A DNA stretch of 10,540 bases from Symbiobacteriaceae bacterium (GCA_027356675.1 DAHVXO010000331.1:1-10540), one strand, 5' to 3'. Shown: positions 1 to 7,092, counted from the stretch's first letter. Notes: generated by a model not told the origin, from the letters alone. Translations and numbers: made by a program.

Positions 1-238
1 CCTCAAACCCGGCGGCGGACTGCGGGGTCACGCATTCCCCGCCCCGGGCCAGGATCTCCTGCTTGATACAGTTGGCCGCAGCGGTGGGGATCTGCTCCAG
101 CAGGATCAGCCGCTGGATGCCCTTGGCGGCCATAATCGGGATGCCGCCCTTGTCCACGTCGATACGGAGCATCTCCCGGCGTAGGGCCTCCACGGTGTGG
201 AGGTCGAGCAAACGGGCCCGGTAAGCCGATCTGGGCAT
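1..238 (-). CDS. folP: Dihydropteroate synthase-like protein, N-terminal fragment (continues past the left edge)
   Basis: About 79 codons of a gene whose remainder lies outside the window. The translation starts MPRSAYRARLLDLHTVEALR and continues with a block reading IDVDKGG..IMAAKGIQR...ANCIKQEIL.RGGE. This resembles the roughly 90-residue N-terminal extension that precedes the pterin-binding barrel in dihydropteroate synthases of Clostridia and relatives, where the corresponding signature is close to 'MAPKG...AANILKQEMLALGGEA'. The full enzyme joins p-aminobenzoate to a hydroxymethyl-dihydropterin diphosphate in folate synthesis. The catalytic barrel is not visible, so the call rests on the extension alone. 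Start choice: two overlapping ATGs exist, at 242 and 238 in different frames. GAGGTG at 245-250 lies 6 nt before the ATG at 238 but only 2 nt before the other, and only the frame from 238 gives a protein-like sequence. It lies 69 nt downstream of the CHR pair and may be co-transcribed with it. Confidence 0.66.
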   Translation of the reverse strand, partial: MPRSAYRARLLDLHTVEALRREMLRIDVDKGGIPIMAAKGIQRLILLEQIPTAAANCIKQEILARGGECVTPQSAAGFE

Positions 239-267
239 ACATCGCACCTCGCTCTTGAGACGGTGGG

Positions 268-297
268 ACCGGGGGGCCTGGTACGGTGCGCCCCGGT
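268..297. repeat. Small inverted repeat between the CHR pair and the folP-like gene
   Basis: ACCGGGG at 268-274 pairs perfectly with CCCCGGT at 291-297 around a 16-nt loop. It sits in the 69-nt gap after the stop of the second CHR gene. No T-run follows on the minus strand, so it is at best a weak or factor-dependent stop or pause. With this base composition, short G/C inverted repeats are expected by chance. Confidence 0.3.
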
Positions 298-307
298 CTG
301 GCAGAGG

Positions 308-823
308 TCAGAAAAACAGCAGCCGGAGGAGGCCCACCAGGGCGCCGCCGCCGATGATCCAGTACGCTTCAACCTTCCCGCTCCCGGCGATTACGGCCGA
401 CACGGCCACACCTACGCCCTCCAGCAGGTTCGGCCGCAGGGGCACCGTCATGCGGATGCCTGTCGCCAGCACCATGCCGATGACGACCCACGGCACCCCG
501 ACCATCAGCGGGGTCAAGACTTCGCGGAACCGTCGCAGGCCCCGGGCGGCCAGAATCGAGACCGCCCAGGTGGGCAGCGAGACGCCCAGCAGCGCCACGG
601 CGGCGCCGGTGGGTCCGCTGATCTGCCAGCCCAGAGCGACGACCAGCACGGAGAGCGGACCGGGAGTCAGTTGTCCGAGCGCCACGGCCCAGGCGAAGGC
701 GGCAGGGCTGAGAAGACCAGCCCCCACCCAGGAGGCCTGCGCCACCGCGATGGTTCCATGCGCACCGCCGACGGCGGAGAGCCCTGCCAGCATCATCGTC
801 CAGAAGATCCGCAGGAGGGTCAT
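308..823 (-). CDS. Short-chain chromate transporter (CHR domain), second subunit
   Basis: A 171-residue polytopic membrane protein with a single CHR (chromate transporter) domain. Visible family features are an N-terminal amphipathic/TM segment with a Gly-Gly turn (residues 19-20, LSAVGGAHG), the strongly conserved LGQLTPGP motif (49-56), and later hydrophobic helices, ending in LVGLLRLLFF. Single-domain CHR proteins usually occur as adjacent pairs that together match the two halves of long ChrA. They are proposed to export chromate by proton antiport and may carry other oxyanions. The ATG at 821-823 overlaps the TGA of the preceding gene (ATGA), and GGGGGTGG lies just upstream, so translational coupling is likely. 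A longer reading from about 976 would run deep into the partner gene and adds no membrane-like sequence, so I reject it. The family is secure. Chromate as the natural substrate is inferred from the family only. Confidence 0.86.
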   Translation of the reverse strand: MTLLRIFWTMMLAGLSAVGGAHGTIAVAQASWVGAGLLSPAAFAWAVALGQLTPGPLSVLVVALGWQISGPTGAAVALLGVSLPTWAVSILAARGLRRFREVLTPLMVGVPWVVIGMVLATGIRMTVPLRPNLLEGVGVAVSAVIAGSGKVEAYWIIGGGALVGLLRLLFF

Positions 824-1368
824 GCCGCCACCCCCCGCATCAGGAGGGCGCTCACCAGGATGCCGCCGACGACGGTCAGGGCCACGGGCAGCCCCAGCAG
901 GATGGCCCCGGTCGTCAACGTAAGCACCAGCGGTCCCCGCCAGGCGCTCCGGCGGGCCCGGACGGCCATTCGCCACGCGTTCCCCAGCAAGACCCCGGCC
1001 ACGGCCACGCTCAGGCTCCGGGTGATGGGGGCCAGGGGCCCAGACAGCAGGTCCGGGGTGACCAGGAGCATCGCCGCCGTCACGAGGATCGTCGGCGGGA
1101 GCATCACTGCGATGATGCTGATGGCCGCACCACTCGCCCCCGCCAGCCCATAGCCGGTCAGGCCTGCGAGCGAGACGAAGGTTGGCCCGGGCACCAGGGT
1201 GGAGACGGCCATGGCCTCCTGGAACTGCTCACGAGTAAGCCATCCATGGGTGGCGAAGTCCTCTTCCATGCGGGGGAGCATCGCGTACATGCCGCCCCAG
1301 GAGATCAGCCCGAAGCGAAACCAGAACTGTCCAAGTGCGTAGAGGGTGGGTCGAGTGCCGTGGCTCAC
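820..1368 (-). CDS. Short-chain chromate transporter (CHR domain), first subunit
   Basis: A 182-residue membrane protein with one CHR domain. The N-terminal half carries the family signature: an aromatic-rich first segment, then GLISWGGMYAMLP (residues 20-32), a GWLT turn before the second helix (42-45), and STLVPGP (56-62), followed by alternating hydrophobic segments. It corresponds to the N-terminal half of long ChrA, and its partner is the next gene downstream. The start is GTG at 1366-1368, preceded by AAAGGAGAG (GGAGAG at 1375-1380, 6 nt spacing), a good ribosome site. It is the first gene of a two-gene unit starting about 80 nt after the terminator of the protease gene, so it probably has its own promoter between about 1386 and 1446, but I could not find convincing -35/-10 boxes there. 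No ChrB-type regulator is adjacent. Confidence 0.88.
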   Translation of the reverse strand: MSHGTRPTLYALGQFWFRFGLISWGGMYAMLPRMEEDFATHGWLTREQFQEAMAVSTLVPGPTFVSLAGLTGYGLAGASGAAISIIAVMLPPTILVTAAMLLVTPDLLSGPLAPITRSLSVAVAGVLLGNAWRMAVRARRSAWRGPLVLTLTTGAILLGLPVALTVVGGILVSALLMRGVAA

Positions 1369-1486
1369 GGGGGTCTCTCCTTTGAATGCCCGCTGATACC
1401 CGTGAGTATTCGGCGGCAGCGCGCATCTCCACCTGCAGCAGAGCGGGAAAAGGGGGCACCGGCCCGGCCGGCGCCCCCCGACTGCT
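1369..1486. other. Intergenic region upstream of the CHR pair
   Basis: This 118-nt gap holds the CHR ribosome site (1375-1383), an imperfect 14-bp palindrome of form ATACnCnnGnGTAT at 1396-1409, and the terminator of the upstream protease cluster. No open frame with its own ribosome site and protein-like content was seen here. Confidence 0.6.
1447..1478 (-). terminator. Intrinsic terminator after the subtilisin-like protease gene
   Basis: Read on the minus strand, GGGGGCGCCGGCC (1466-1478) pairs with GGCCGGTGCCCCC (1452-1464) over up to 13 pairs, one of them G.U, and is followed directly by TTTTCCC (1445-1451). The innermost pairs must open to form a loop. It lies 8 nt past the TAA of the protease gene. 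The stem is very stable and the T-run short, which is common in GC-rich genomes. It should separate the prenyl/protease cluster from the CHR pair. Confidence 0.75.
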
Positions 1487-4444
1487 TTACTTCAGCCGCG
1501 TCCCCCGGGCTGTTGTCAGGTGTTCCCGAATGGCCTTCAGCCGGGTCGCCAGTCGTGTTGCGTCCGCGTCACGCAAGAGCCCCCGGTCTCGCCTGGCCGC
1601 TGCGTCCCGGTCCATGGCCTGCGCCCCGGCCAAGGCAGCGTCCAGGTGCTCATCGCCAAGCGCCTCGCTGCGGGCGGCCAGTGCAGCGGACGCCGCCTGC
1701 ACGTGGTCCGCCAGCCCATCTGACTGACGGAGCAAGTCGGCCTTCACCGCATCGCCCGCCCCCAGCGTCAGGATATCTACCCGCAGGTCCCTGACCTCGC
1801 CATGTACGTACTCGGACATGGACCGCTTGGTCGCCTTGACCTTCACTGTCGCCATATCCTCAGCCGCCGCATTCCGGTCCGCCAGGGACGTGGCCTGGAG
1901 GTGGAAGCGGTAGACGGCATCCTCCATGCCGGCCCAATCCGCCGGCACGCTCACCTGCGCCCGGGCGACCACCGACGTCCCAGACCCGATGCGGGACTCG
2001 ACCCCGCTGCGCACGGCGGTCCCCGGCAGAGTGGGTTGGGCGTGGTACTTGAGCCCGTTGTCATCGAACCACTGGGTCATTCGGAACCGGTCGTCCACGT
2101 TCCCCTGGTTGTGGAGGGTGAAGTCGTAAACCGCCACCTCGCCGGGGTCAACCGTTTGCTGCACCTGGGCCTGCGCCCTGCGGATGTAAGCCAGCGCCTC
2201 GGTCGGCCGCACGAACCCGGCGCCCGAGGCATTCACTCCCCGGCCGAGGTCGAGTGCCGTCCGCTTCAACCCATCCCTGATCAGAAGCGGCTCGGCCCCG
2301 GTCGCCTGGACCAGCAGGGCCGCGACTCCCGCCACGTGCGGCGTGGCCATCGAGGTGCCGCTCATGGCCGCCCACTTGCCCCCCGGTGCCAGGGACGTGA
2401 TGTTCAATCCCGGCGCCGCCACATCCGGCTTGGTGCGGCCATCGGACGTGGGGCCACGGCTCGACCAGTCCTGCAGCGAACGGGTGTTGTCCGTCGCGCC
2501 GACCGTCAGGGCGAGGCGGGCATCGCCCGGGCTCCCCACCGTGCTGAAATCCGGCCCACCGTTTCCGGCGGCCACGGCCACCACCACGCCGCTCTTGACG
2601 GCATTATCCACCACCTGGGCGAGGGCATCGTTGCCGCCCCCGGCCGGTCCGCCCAGAGAGAGATTGATCACCCGTGCCCCGTGTAGCACCGCCCACTCGA
2701 TGCCGGCGATGACGCCCTCCTCGGTCCCCGACCCCGTCTCTGACAGCACTTTGACCGCCATGATGGTTGCCCCCGGCGCCACCCCCCGCCGCTGCGGATC
2801 CCGGGATGCGATGATCCCAGCCACGTGCGTCCCGTGCCCGTGTCCATCCATGGGGTCATCGTCGTTGTTGACAAAGTCGGGCCCCAGAATCACATGCCCC
2901 TTCAGCGCAGGGTGGATATAATCCACACCCGTGTCAACCACTGCGACTATGACCCCAGTCCCGTCGTACCCCAGCTTCCACAGCGGCGGCGCCCCGACCG
3001 CCGGCACTGACTGGTCCAACAGCGCCTGGACCGGCTTGTTCTCATTCACCCGGGCGACCCAGGGGAGCTTCGCCAACTCGCTGACCATCCCCGCGGGAAT
3101 CCGCACCGAGACCCCGTCAATCAGGCTGAACTCACGGCGCACCTCGCCGCCCAGGGCTTCGATATCGGCCCTGGCCCGGTCCGGAAGCACGCCTCCCGCC
3201 AGCACGATTACCGTGACCCCGTCTTCATTCCCCGAGAGCCGCCGCAACTCTGGCGAGAGCTTCGGCCCTGGCACGGCGCTCGACCCGTACAGGTCGACGC
3301 GCCCTTCGTGGAACTCCAGCACCTTCAGATCGGACTTGGCGGTCACGGTCTTGCACGACCCCGAGACCGTCGCCGTGATGGTCCGGGTCCCCTTCTTTGT
3401 CATCGGCGATCGCTCGGGCGTCACGTTCACGTAGACCACCTGACCGAAGAAGGGGAAGAGGCTGACCCGACCGCCGTACTCGACCTCCACCCAGTCGGCG
3501 GGAACCCCGGCCACCGTGACCTTGTAGTCATCCGGCCGGTTGCCCCGGTTGACCACCTCGAACCCGAAGCGGGCCGTCTCTCCCGGCCGTACCGCCAGCC
3601 GCTTATCCTGCGCCCGGAAGTTCAGGTCGCACCGGGGGGTGGGGTCCTCCCACCAGAAGAGCGTCGCCGGGTCCTGGGGCGGCTCGATGAAGATCGGCCC
3701 TTGAATCTCCACCATCTTTCCGCCCCGGATGGTCAACAGCAGTTCATCGACCCGGTCGATCCGGACCCAGCCCTCCCCATCCGTGGTGAAGACCTCGCTG
3801 TACCCCCGCTGCGGCAACTCTACCGTGGCCGTCATCCCCGCCGCCGGCGATCCATCCGCCTGCAACACCCGAAATGACATTCGGGTGTTTGTCTTGATGC
3901 TGTAAGTCTTCGGGGTCGAGAACACCGCCAGGCCCGCCCCATTTACATCCTTACGGGTGAAATTGCGGGATGAGGCAGTGGTGTCACTCAGGCTCACCCG
4001 GCCGGTCTCATCCCGGCCATCCACTTCGATGTGCAGGTTGCGCACCTGCCACCCCCGGGTCTTGACCAGCGAGACCGGCGAGCGCACGCGGATCTGCTCC
4101 ACTAGCTTGTATCCGTACTGCCCGGGTTCGGCGGGGCTCATGGTGCCCCGGATACCCATCTGTGGCAGCTCAAACTGCACATCTGCCCCGGCCAGGGCCG
4201 TGTGATCATCCTTGACCAGATAAGTCCGGCCCGAGGCGGTCGCCGTGACCAGCATGGTCCGGCTATCCTCCAGGTCGTACTCGTAGCGCTCCAGGCGGGC
4301 CGTCAGGGCGATGGAGTCCGGGTCGACCGGCTTGCCCGCCGCCCCGGCCGGGCGGCCCTGCAGCATCACCACCGATGCCGACGCCGCCAGGATTCCCACC
4401 GCCAGCAGGCCGGCCAATCCCACGGCCACTTGTCGCACTTGCAC
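1487..4444 (-). CDS. Secreted or membrane-anchored subtilisin-family (S8) serine protease with accessory domains
   Basis: A 985-residue multidomain S8 protease (numbering from the GTG at 4444). Residues 6-28 form a hydrophobic export signal or membrane anchor. About 45-370 looks like a chain of beta-rich, immunoglobulin-like modules; the last (about 284-365, VRPGETARFGFEVVNRGN) resembles NEW3-type domains. About 409-475 fits an I9 inhibitor/propeptide-like domain. The catalytic domain is about 485-755, with Asp504 (VVDTGVD), His537 (GHGTHVAGI), oxyanion-hole Asn628 (AAGNGGP) and Ser698 (GTSMATPHVAG), all intact. About 759-871 is a second NEW3-like module (VDPGEVAVYDFTLHNQGN), and about 880-985 is a charged, Ala-rich helical tail. 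It should cut proteins outside the membrane. Start: an in-frame GTG at 4459 abuts the previous stop, but GGAGGTGG at 4449-4456 serves the GTG at 4442-4444, so I prefer that one. It is the last gene of the prenyltransferase cluster, 15 nt after the polyprenyl synthase stop, and is followed by a terminator. The substrate is unknown. Confidence 0.93.
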   Translation of the reverse strand: MQVRQVAVGLAGLLAVGILAASASVVMLQGRPAGAAGKPVDPDSIALTARLERYEYDLEDSRTMLVTATASGRTYLVKDDHTALAGADVQFELPQMGIRGTMSPAEPGQYGYKLVEQIRVRSPVSLVKTRGWQVRNLHIEVDGRDETGRVSLSDTTASSRNFTRKDVNGAGLAVFSTPKTYSIKTNTRMSFRVLQADGSPAAGMTATVELPQRGYSEVFTTDGEGWVRIDRVDELLLTIRGGKMVEIQGPIFIEPPQDPATLFWWEDPTPRCDLNFRAQDKRLAVRPGETARFGFEVVNRGNRPDDYKVTVAGVPADWVEVEYGGRVSLFPFFGQVVYVNVTPERSPMTKKGTRTITATVSGSCKTVTAKSDLKVLEFHEGRVDLYGSSAVPGPKLSPELRRLSGNEDGVTVIVLAGGVLPDRARADIEALGGEVRREFSLIDGVSVRIPAGMVSELAKLPWVARVNENKPVQALLDQSVPAVGAPPLWKLGYDGTGVIVAVVDTGVDYIHPALKGHVILGPDFVNNDDDPMDGHGHGTHVAGIIASRDPQRRGVAPGATIMAVKVLSETGSGTEEGVIAGIEWAVLHGARVINLSLGGPAGGGNDALAQVVDNAVKSGVVVAVAAGNGGPDFSTVGSPGDARLALTVGATDNTRSLQDWSSRGPTSDGRTKPDVAAPGLNITSLAPGGKWAAMSGTSMATPHVAGVAALLVQATGAEPLLIRDGLKRTALDLGRGVNASGAGFVRPTEALAYIRRAQAQVQQTVDPGEVAVYDFTLHNQGNVDDRFRMTQWFDDNGLKYHAQPTLPGTAVRSGVESRIGSGTSVVARAQVSVPADWAGMEDAVYRFHLQATSLADRNAAAEDMATVKVKATKRSMSEYVHGEVRDLRVDILTLGAGDAVKADLLRQSDGLADHVQAASAALAARSEALGDEHLDAALAGAQAMDRDAAARRDRGLLRDADATRLATRLKAIREHLTTARGTRLK

Positions 4445-4448
4445 GGGA

Positions 4449-4456
4449 CCACCTCC
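4449..4456 (-). promoter_or_regulatory. Shine-Dalgarno site that sets the protease start
   Basis: GGAGGTGG on the minus strand, with 7 nt between the GGAGG core and the GTG at 4442-4444. It lies inside the five extra codons that would be read if translation began at the GTG at 4459, which has no site of its own at proper distance. This favours the 985-residue product over the 990-residue one. Confidence 0.72.
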
Positions 4457-4459
4457 CAC

Positions 4460-5404
4460 TCAACGGTCACGGTCCACGGCGAGGTCGGCCAGGGCGCACA
4501 GTTCGGCGACGGGCCCGGTCCTGCGGAGCGACTGCGCCGCCCGGCGGGCCTGGGCGGCCAGGTCAAGCGCGACCGCCCGGGCTCCGCCCAGCGCCCCCGC
4601 ATCCGCCAAAGCCGCGGCCACCCGGCGGACGCCGTCGTCACTCAGATGGGGCCGCCCGAACGACCGCTCCAACAGCCGCCGCACCGCCGTGTCTCGCTGC
4701 CCCAGCAGCATCGGCAGCGTGGCGATGCCATGGCGCAGATCGCCCCCGATGGGCTTGCCCAGCACCGCTGGGTCCCCGGTGAAATCCAGGATATCGTCGG
4801 TGATCTGAAATGCCATGCCGACCCGCCGTCCATACGCCGCCAGGGTCGCTTGCACGATGGGCGGGGCCCCGGCCGCCAGCGCCCCGGCCCGGCAGGCAGT
4901 CTCCAGGAAGACCGCCGTCTTCCGATAGATGCGGTCGTAGTATGGCTGCAGCGACGACCCCAGTCTCCCTGCCTGCTCCGCCTCGGCGATGGCCCCGGCG
5001 CAGAGCGCCTGCACCATGTGGGCGATCATGCGCACAAGGCGTGCATCGGAGTCGACATACAGCAACTCAAAGGATGTGGCGAAGAGCCAGTCCCCCGCCA
5101 ACACGGCCAGCCCGTTGCCCCACAGGGCGGAGATGGTCGGCCGTCCCCGGCGGGTCGGCGCCGCGTCGACCACATCATCATGGGTGAGGGTGGCGAGATG
5201 GATCAGCTCCAGCCCCGCTGCCACGCGTATCACGCTCTCCCGCCGCTCGGGCCGCCCGAAGGCGCCGGCGAGCAGGCAGAGTAGCGGCCGGAGGCGCTTG
5301 CCCCCCGCCCCGGCGGTGTGACTGACCATCTGCGTGACCAACTGCGAGCGGTCGTGCAGCGCCTCTTTCAGGCGGGTCTCCACCGCCAGCAGATCAGGTA
5401 CCAT
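4460..5404 (-). CDS. Long-chain trans-polyprenyl diphosphate synthase (heptaprenyl/octaprenyl type)
   Basis: A 314-residue all-helical isoprenyl diphosphate synthase (numbering from the ATG at 5404) that extends an allylic diphosphate with isopentenyl diphosphate units. The hallmarks are present: GGKRLRP (34-40), first Asp-rich motif HDDVVD (D76, D77, D80) followed by TRRGRPT, second Asp-rich motif TDDILD (D203, D204, D207), and GKPIGGDLR.G..TLP. The fifth residue before the first Asp motif is a small Ala (IHLATLTHDD), the pattern of enzymes making long chains (about C35-C50) rather than C15/C20. This fits a quinone side chain. Start: the GTG at 5413 is in frame, but AGGTGG lies 5 nt before the ATG at 5402-5404, so I prefer the ATG. 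It overlaps the upstream membrane protein by 11 nt. No small HepS-like subunit is visible here. Exact chain length cannot be read from the sequence. Confidence 0.92.
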   Translation of the reverse strand: MVPDLLAVETRLKEALHDRSQLVTQMVSHTAGAGGKRLRPLLCLLAGAFGRPERRESVIRVAAGLELIHLATLTHDDVVDAAPTRRGRPTISALWGNGLAVLAGDWLFATSFELLYVDSDARLVRMIAHMVQALCAGAIAEAEQAGRLGSSLQPYYDRIYRKTAVFLETACRAGALAAGAPPIVQATLAAYGRRVGMAFQITDDILDFTGDPAVLGKPIGGDLRHGIATLPMLLGQRDTAVRRLLERSFGRPHLSDDGVRRVAAALADAGALGGARAVALDLAAQARRAAQSLRRTGPVAELCALADLAVDRDR

Positions 5405-6185
5405 CCCGTCCACCTGCCTTCAGCCAGCTTCGGGTCGCCACGGCCATGACGGCGGTCAGGCCCACCGTCGCCGCCAGGTACGTGCCGTTTGCCAGGGCGA
5501 GCCAGTCTGCCGGCCGCCAGCCTCCGGGGAGATGGGGGACCAGCCGGAAGAACAGCCCCGCGGAAAGGAGGTAGAGCAGCAGTGAGACCAGCACCGGCAG
5601 CGGGGCCGCCAGCGCTGCCGAGAGCGGGGGGAGGTGGTGGATGCGCCGCTGGGCCTGATAGCCCACCGCGGTCAACCAGGCGAAGGTGACCAACTGCCCC
5701 ACCCCCAGGTTGGGGCGATAGAACGGCGATGCGTCCAGTGTCAGCGACGGCAACGGCCACCACACATGCAGGTAGTTCAGGATCCCGATCCCCAGGTACG
5801 ACAGCATGGCCACCCCGAAGACCTGCAGAAAGGGGCGAAACGCCCCCATCCCGCCCAGGATGCGGCCGCTGGCGAACAGAACCACGGCGGTCGTGAACCA
5901 GAGAAAGTGAGCCGAGGGGATGTTGAGCAGCAAGAACGGACCACCATACCTGAAGTACCAGTCTGCCCGTCCGAGCATGACCGGAAGCTCGTGGAGCCGC
6001 CCGGTCATGAGGTAATACCAGAGTCCCTCCACCACACCCCGGAGCAATCCGAACAACCCGAGGATGACCGCCAACTGCCCGATCCCCGGCCCCGCCGTGA
6101 GCACCGCCGCGACCCCGACCCCGGGCCGCACCACCATCCGCCCAAACTGCCCCGGCACCTCACCCAACCACTTGCGCACCCACAT
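5394..6185 (-). CDS. Polytopic membrane protein, Yip1-like
   Basis: A 263-residue protein with about five or six hydrophobic segments (roughly 34-56, 85-107, 117-138, 161-176, 190-212, 230-250) and a short amphipathic N-terminus. The stretch RILGGMGAFRPFLQV (108-122), followed by a hydrophobic helix, and the later VGYQAQRRIHHL (174-185) before another helix, resemble bacterial Yip1-domain proteins, whose role is mostly unknown. I see no catalytic motif. The ATG at 6183-6185 lies about 10 nt after GGGGGTG and overlaps the end of the UbiA gene by 26 nt. Its own end overlaps the polyprenyl synthase start. This interlocked position implies joint expression with both prenyl enzymes and suggests, by inference only, a helper or scaffold role at the membrane. 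The family call is tentative; being an integral membrane protein is secure. Confidence 0.7.
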   Translation of the reverse strand: MWVRKWLGEVPGQFGRMVVRPGVGVAAVLTAGPGIGQLAVILGLFGLLRGVVEGLWYYLMTGRLHELPVMLGRADWYFRYGGPFLLLNIPSAHFLWFTTAVVLFASGRILGGMGAFRPFLQVFGVAMLSYLGIGILNYLHVWWPLPSLTLDASPFYRPNLGVGQLVTFAWLTAVGYQAQRRIHHLPPLSAALAAPLPVLVSLLLYLLSAGLFFRLVPHLPGGWRPADWLALANGTYLAATVGLTAVMAVATRSWLKAGGRDGT

Positions 6186-7080
6186 AGAGCACGGTCACCC
6201 CCATAAAGAGGAGGATGGCCTGGCGGTACGCCACCCGCGCTGCCCCGGGGTCCCGGAGCAGCCGGGACAGTAGCACCAGGTTCGCCACCAATGCCGCCGC
6301 CACCATCGCCCCAGCCAGCCATGACCCCACCGTAGCGAACAAGGGCAGATACCCGACCCCGACCACCGCCAAGTTCACCAGCGCAGCACGCCTGAGCCCC
6401 AACACCACCGGCAGGGTGCGCACGCCCCCGGCCCGGTCGCCGTCCACATCCTTGAAGTCCTTGACCATCGAGGCCGCTGCCGCCAGCCAGCCCAGGCTCC
6501 CTGCCGAGACCAGTCCCTGCGCCGGGATGGTTCCCTGGGCCATCATCCCGCCGAGGAGTGCGCCCCCGACTCCCAACCCGATGATGGCGTTCGCCACGAA
6601 CCCGTTGGTCCGCAGCCGCAGGGGCGGCAGCGAATAGGCGAGACCCAGCGCGATTGCGGCCACCACGGCCCACAGGGCCAAGTCGCTCCCCTCAACGGCC
6701 ACCAGACCCAGCGCAATCACGAGAGACCCGACCGCCCAGATTGTCACCGTGCCCCGCCTGACCCGTTCCGAGACGAGCGGTCGCCCCGGATTACTCAGCC
6801 GGTCGATGACACCATCCGACAGGTCATTGACCAGGGCCACCCCTACCCAGAGGAGTCCAACGACCACCGCTGCCCCCAGGGCGTGAGCCAGCGACCACAT
6901 GACCGGCTGGAACAACTCGGGATACCGCAACCCCAGCCACAAAAACGGCCACCGCCTTCCCAGCGGAGTCGGCGGAAAATCCGGCGCCAGGAAAGCAGGT
7001 GAGAGGGTGGCGCCAGCCAGTGTCAGCAGGCACATGAGCGCCAGCACCCGGGGCTTGGCCAACTCACTGAGAACCCGCAT
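6160..7080 (-). CDS. UbiA-family membrane prenyltransferase
   Basis: A 306-residue polytopic enzyme of the UbiA superfamily, which transfers a polyprenyl chain from its diphosphate onto an aromatic or other acceptor in the membrane. Both Asp-rich motifs are intact: NDLSDGVIDR (N85, D86, D89, D93), followed by the family's N-P-G-RPLV (97-103), and KDFKDVDGDR (D208, D211, D213, D215), followed by GVRTLPVVLG. YSLPPLRLR (149-157) is another conserved loop. Hydrophobic helices fill the rest. Its tight linkage to a long-chain polyprenyl synthase favours a quinone step (4-hydroxybenzoate, dihydroxynaphthoate or similar acceptor), but the acceptor cannot be read from sequence, so no symbol is given. 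The start ATG at 7078-7080 follows GGGAAGGG. It is the first gene of the four-gene minus-strand cluster and diverges from the DUF2203 gene across 283 nt. Confidence 0.92.
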   Translation of the reverse strand: MRVLSELAKPRVLALMCLLTLAGATLSPAFLAPDFPPTPLGRRWPFLWLGLRYPELFQPVMWSLAHALGAAVVVGLLWVGVALVNDLSDGVIDRLSNPGRPLVSERVRRGTVTIWAVGSLVIALGLVAVEGSDLALWAVVAAIALGLAYSLPPLRLRTNGFVANAIIGLGVGGALLGGMMAQGTIPAQGLVSAGSLGWLAAAASMVKDFKDVDGDRAGGVRTLPVVLGLRRAALVNLAVVGVGYLPLFATVGSWLAGAMVAAALVANLVLLSRLLRDPGAARVAYRQAILLFMGVTVLYVGAQVVG

Positions 7081-7092
7081 ACCACCCTTCCC

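Noticed and set aside
824..976. Longer start for the second CHR protein
   Set aside because: It would overlap the first CHR gene by over 150 nt and add a Pro/Arg/Gly-rich stretch. The ATG in the ATGA overlap with GGGGGTGG upstream fits the family start.
197..1153. Long plus-strand open frame (318 codons) opposite the CHR genes
   Set aside because: It lies antisense to two well-supported CHR genes. Its translation is rich in Pro, Arg, Gln and Gly without family motifs or hydrophobic pattern, as expected from mirror frames in GC-rich DNA.
1802..2686. Plus-strand open frame (294 codons) opposite the S8 protease
   Set aside because: Antisense to the catalytic domain of a clear protease gene, with low-complexity Arg/Gly/His/Pro content and no motif. 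It is a GC-driven shadow.
4202..5284. Plus-strand open frame (360 codons) opposite the polyprenyl synthase
   Set aside because: Long, but the minus-strand gene carries both Asp-rich motifs and all family blocks. The plus-strand translation is Gln/Arg/Gly-rich and resembles nothing.
6005..6673. Minus-strand 222-codon frame overlapping the UbiA and Yip1-like genes
   Set aside because: Same strand but a different frame. It is Gly/Arg-rich low-complexity sequence, while the overlapping frames encode recognisable membrane proteins.
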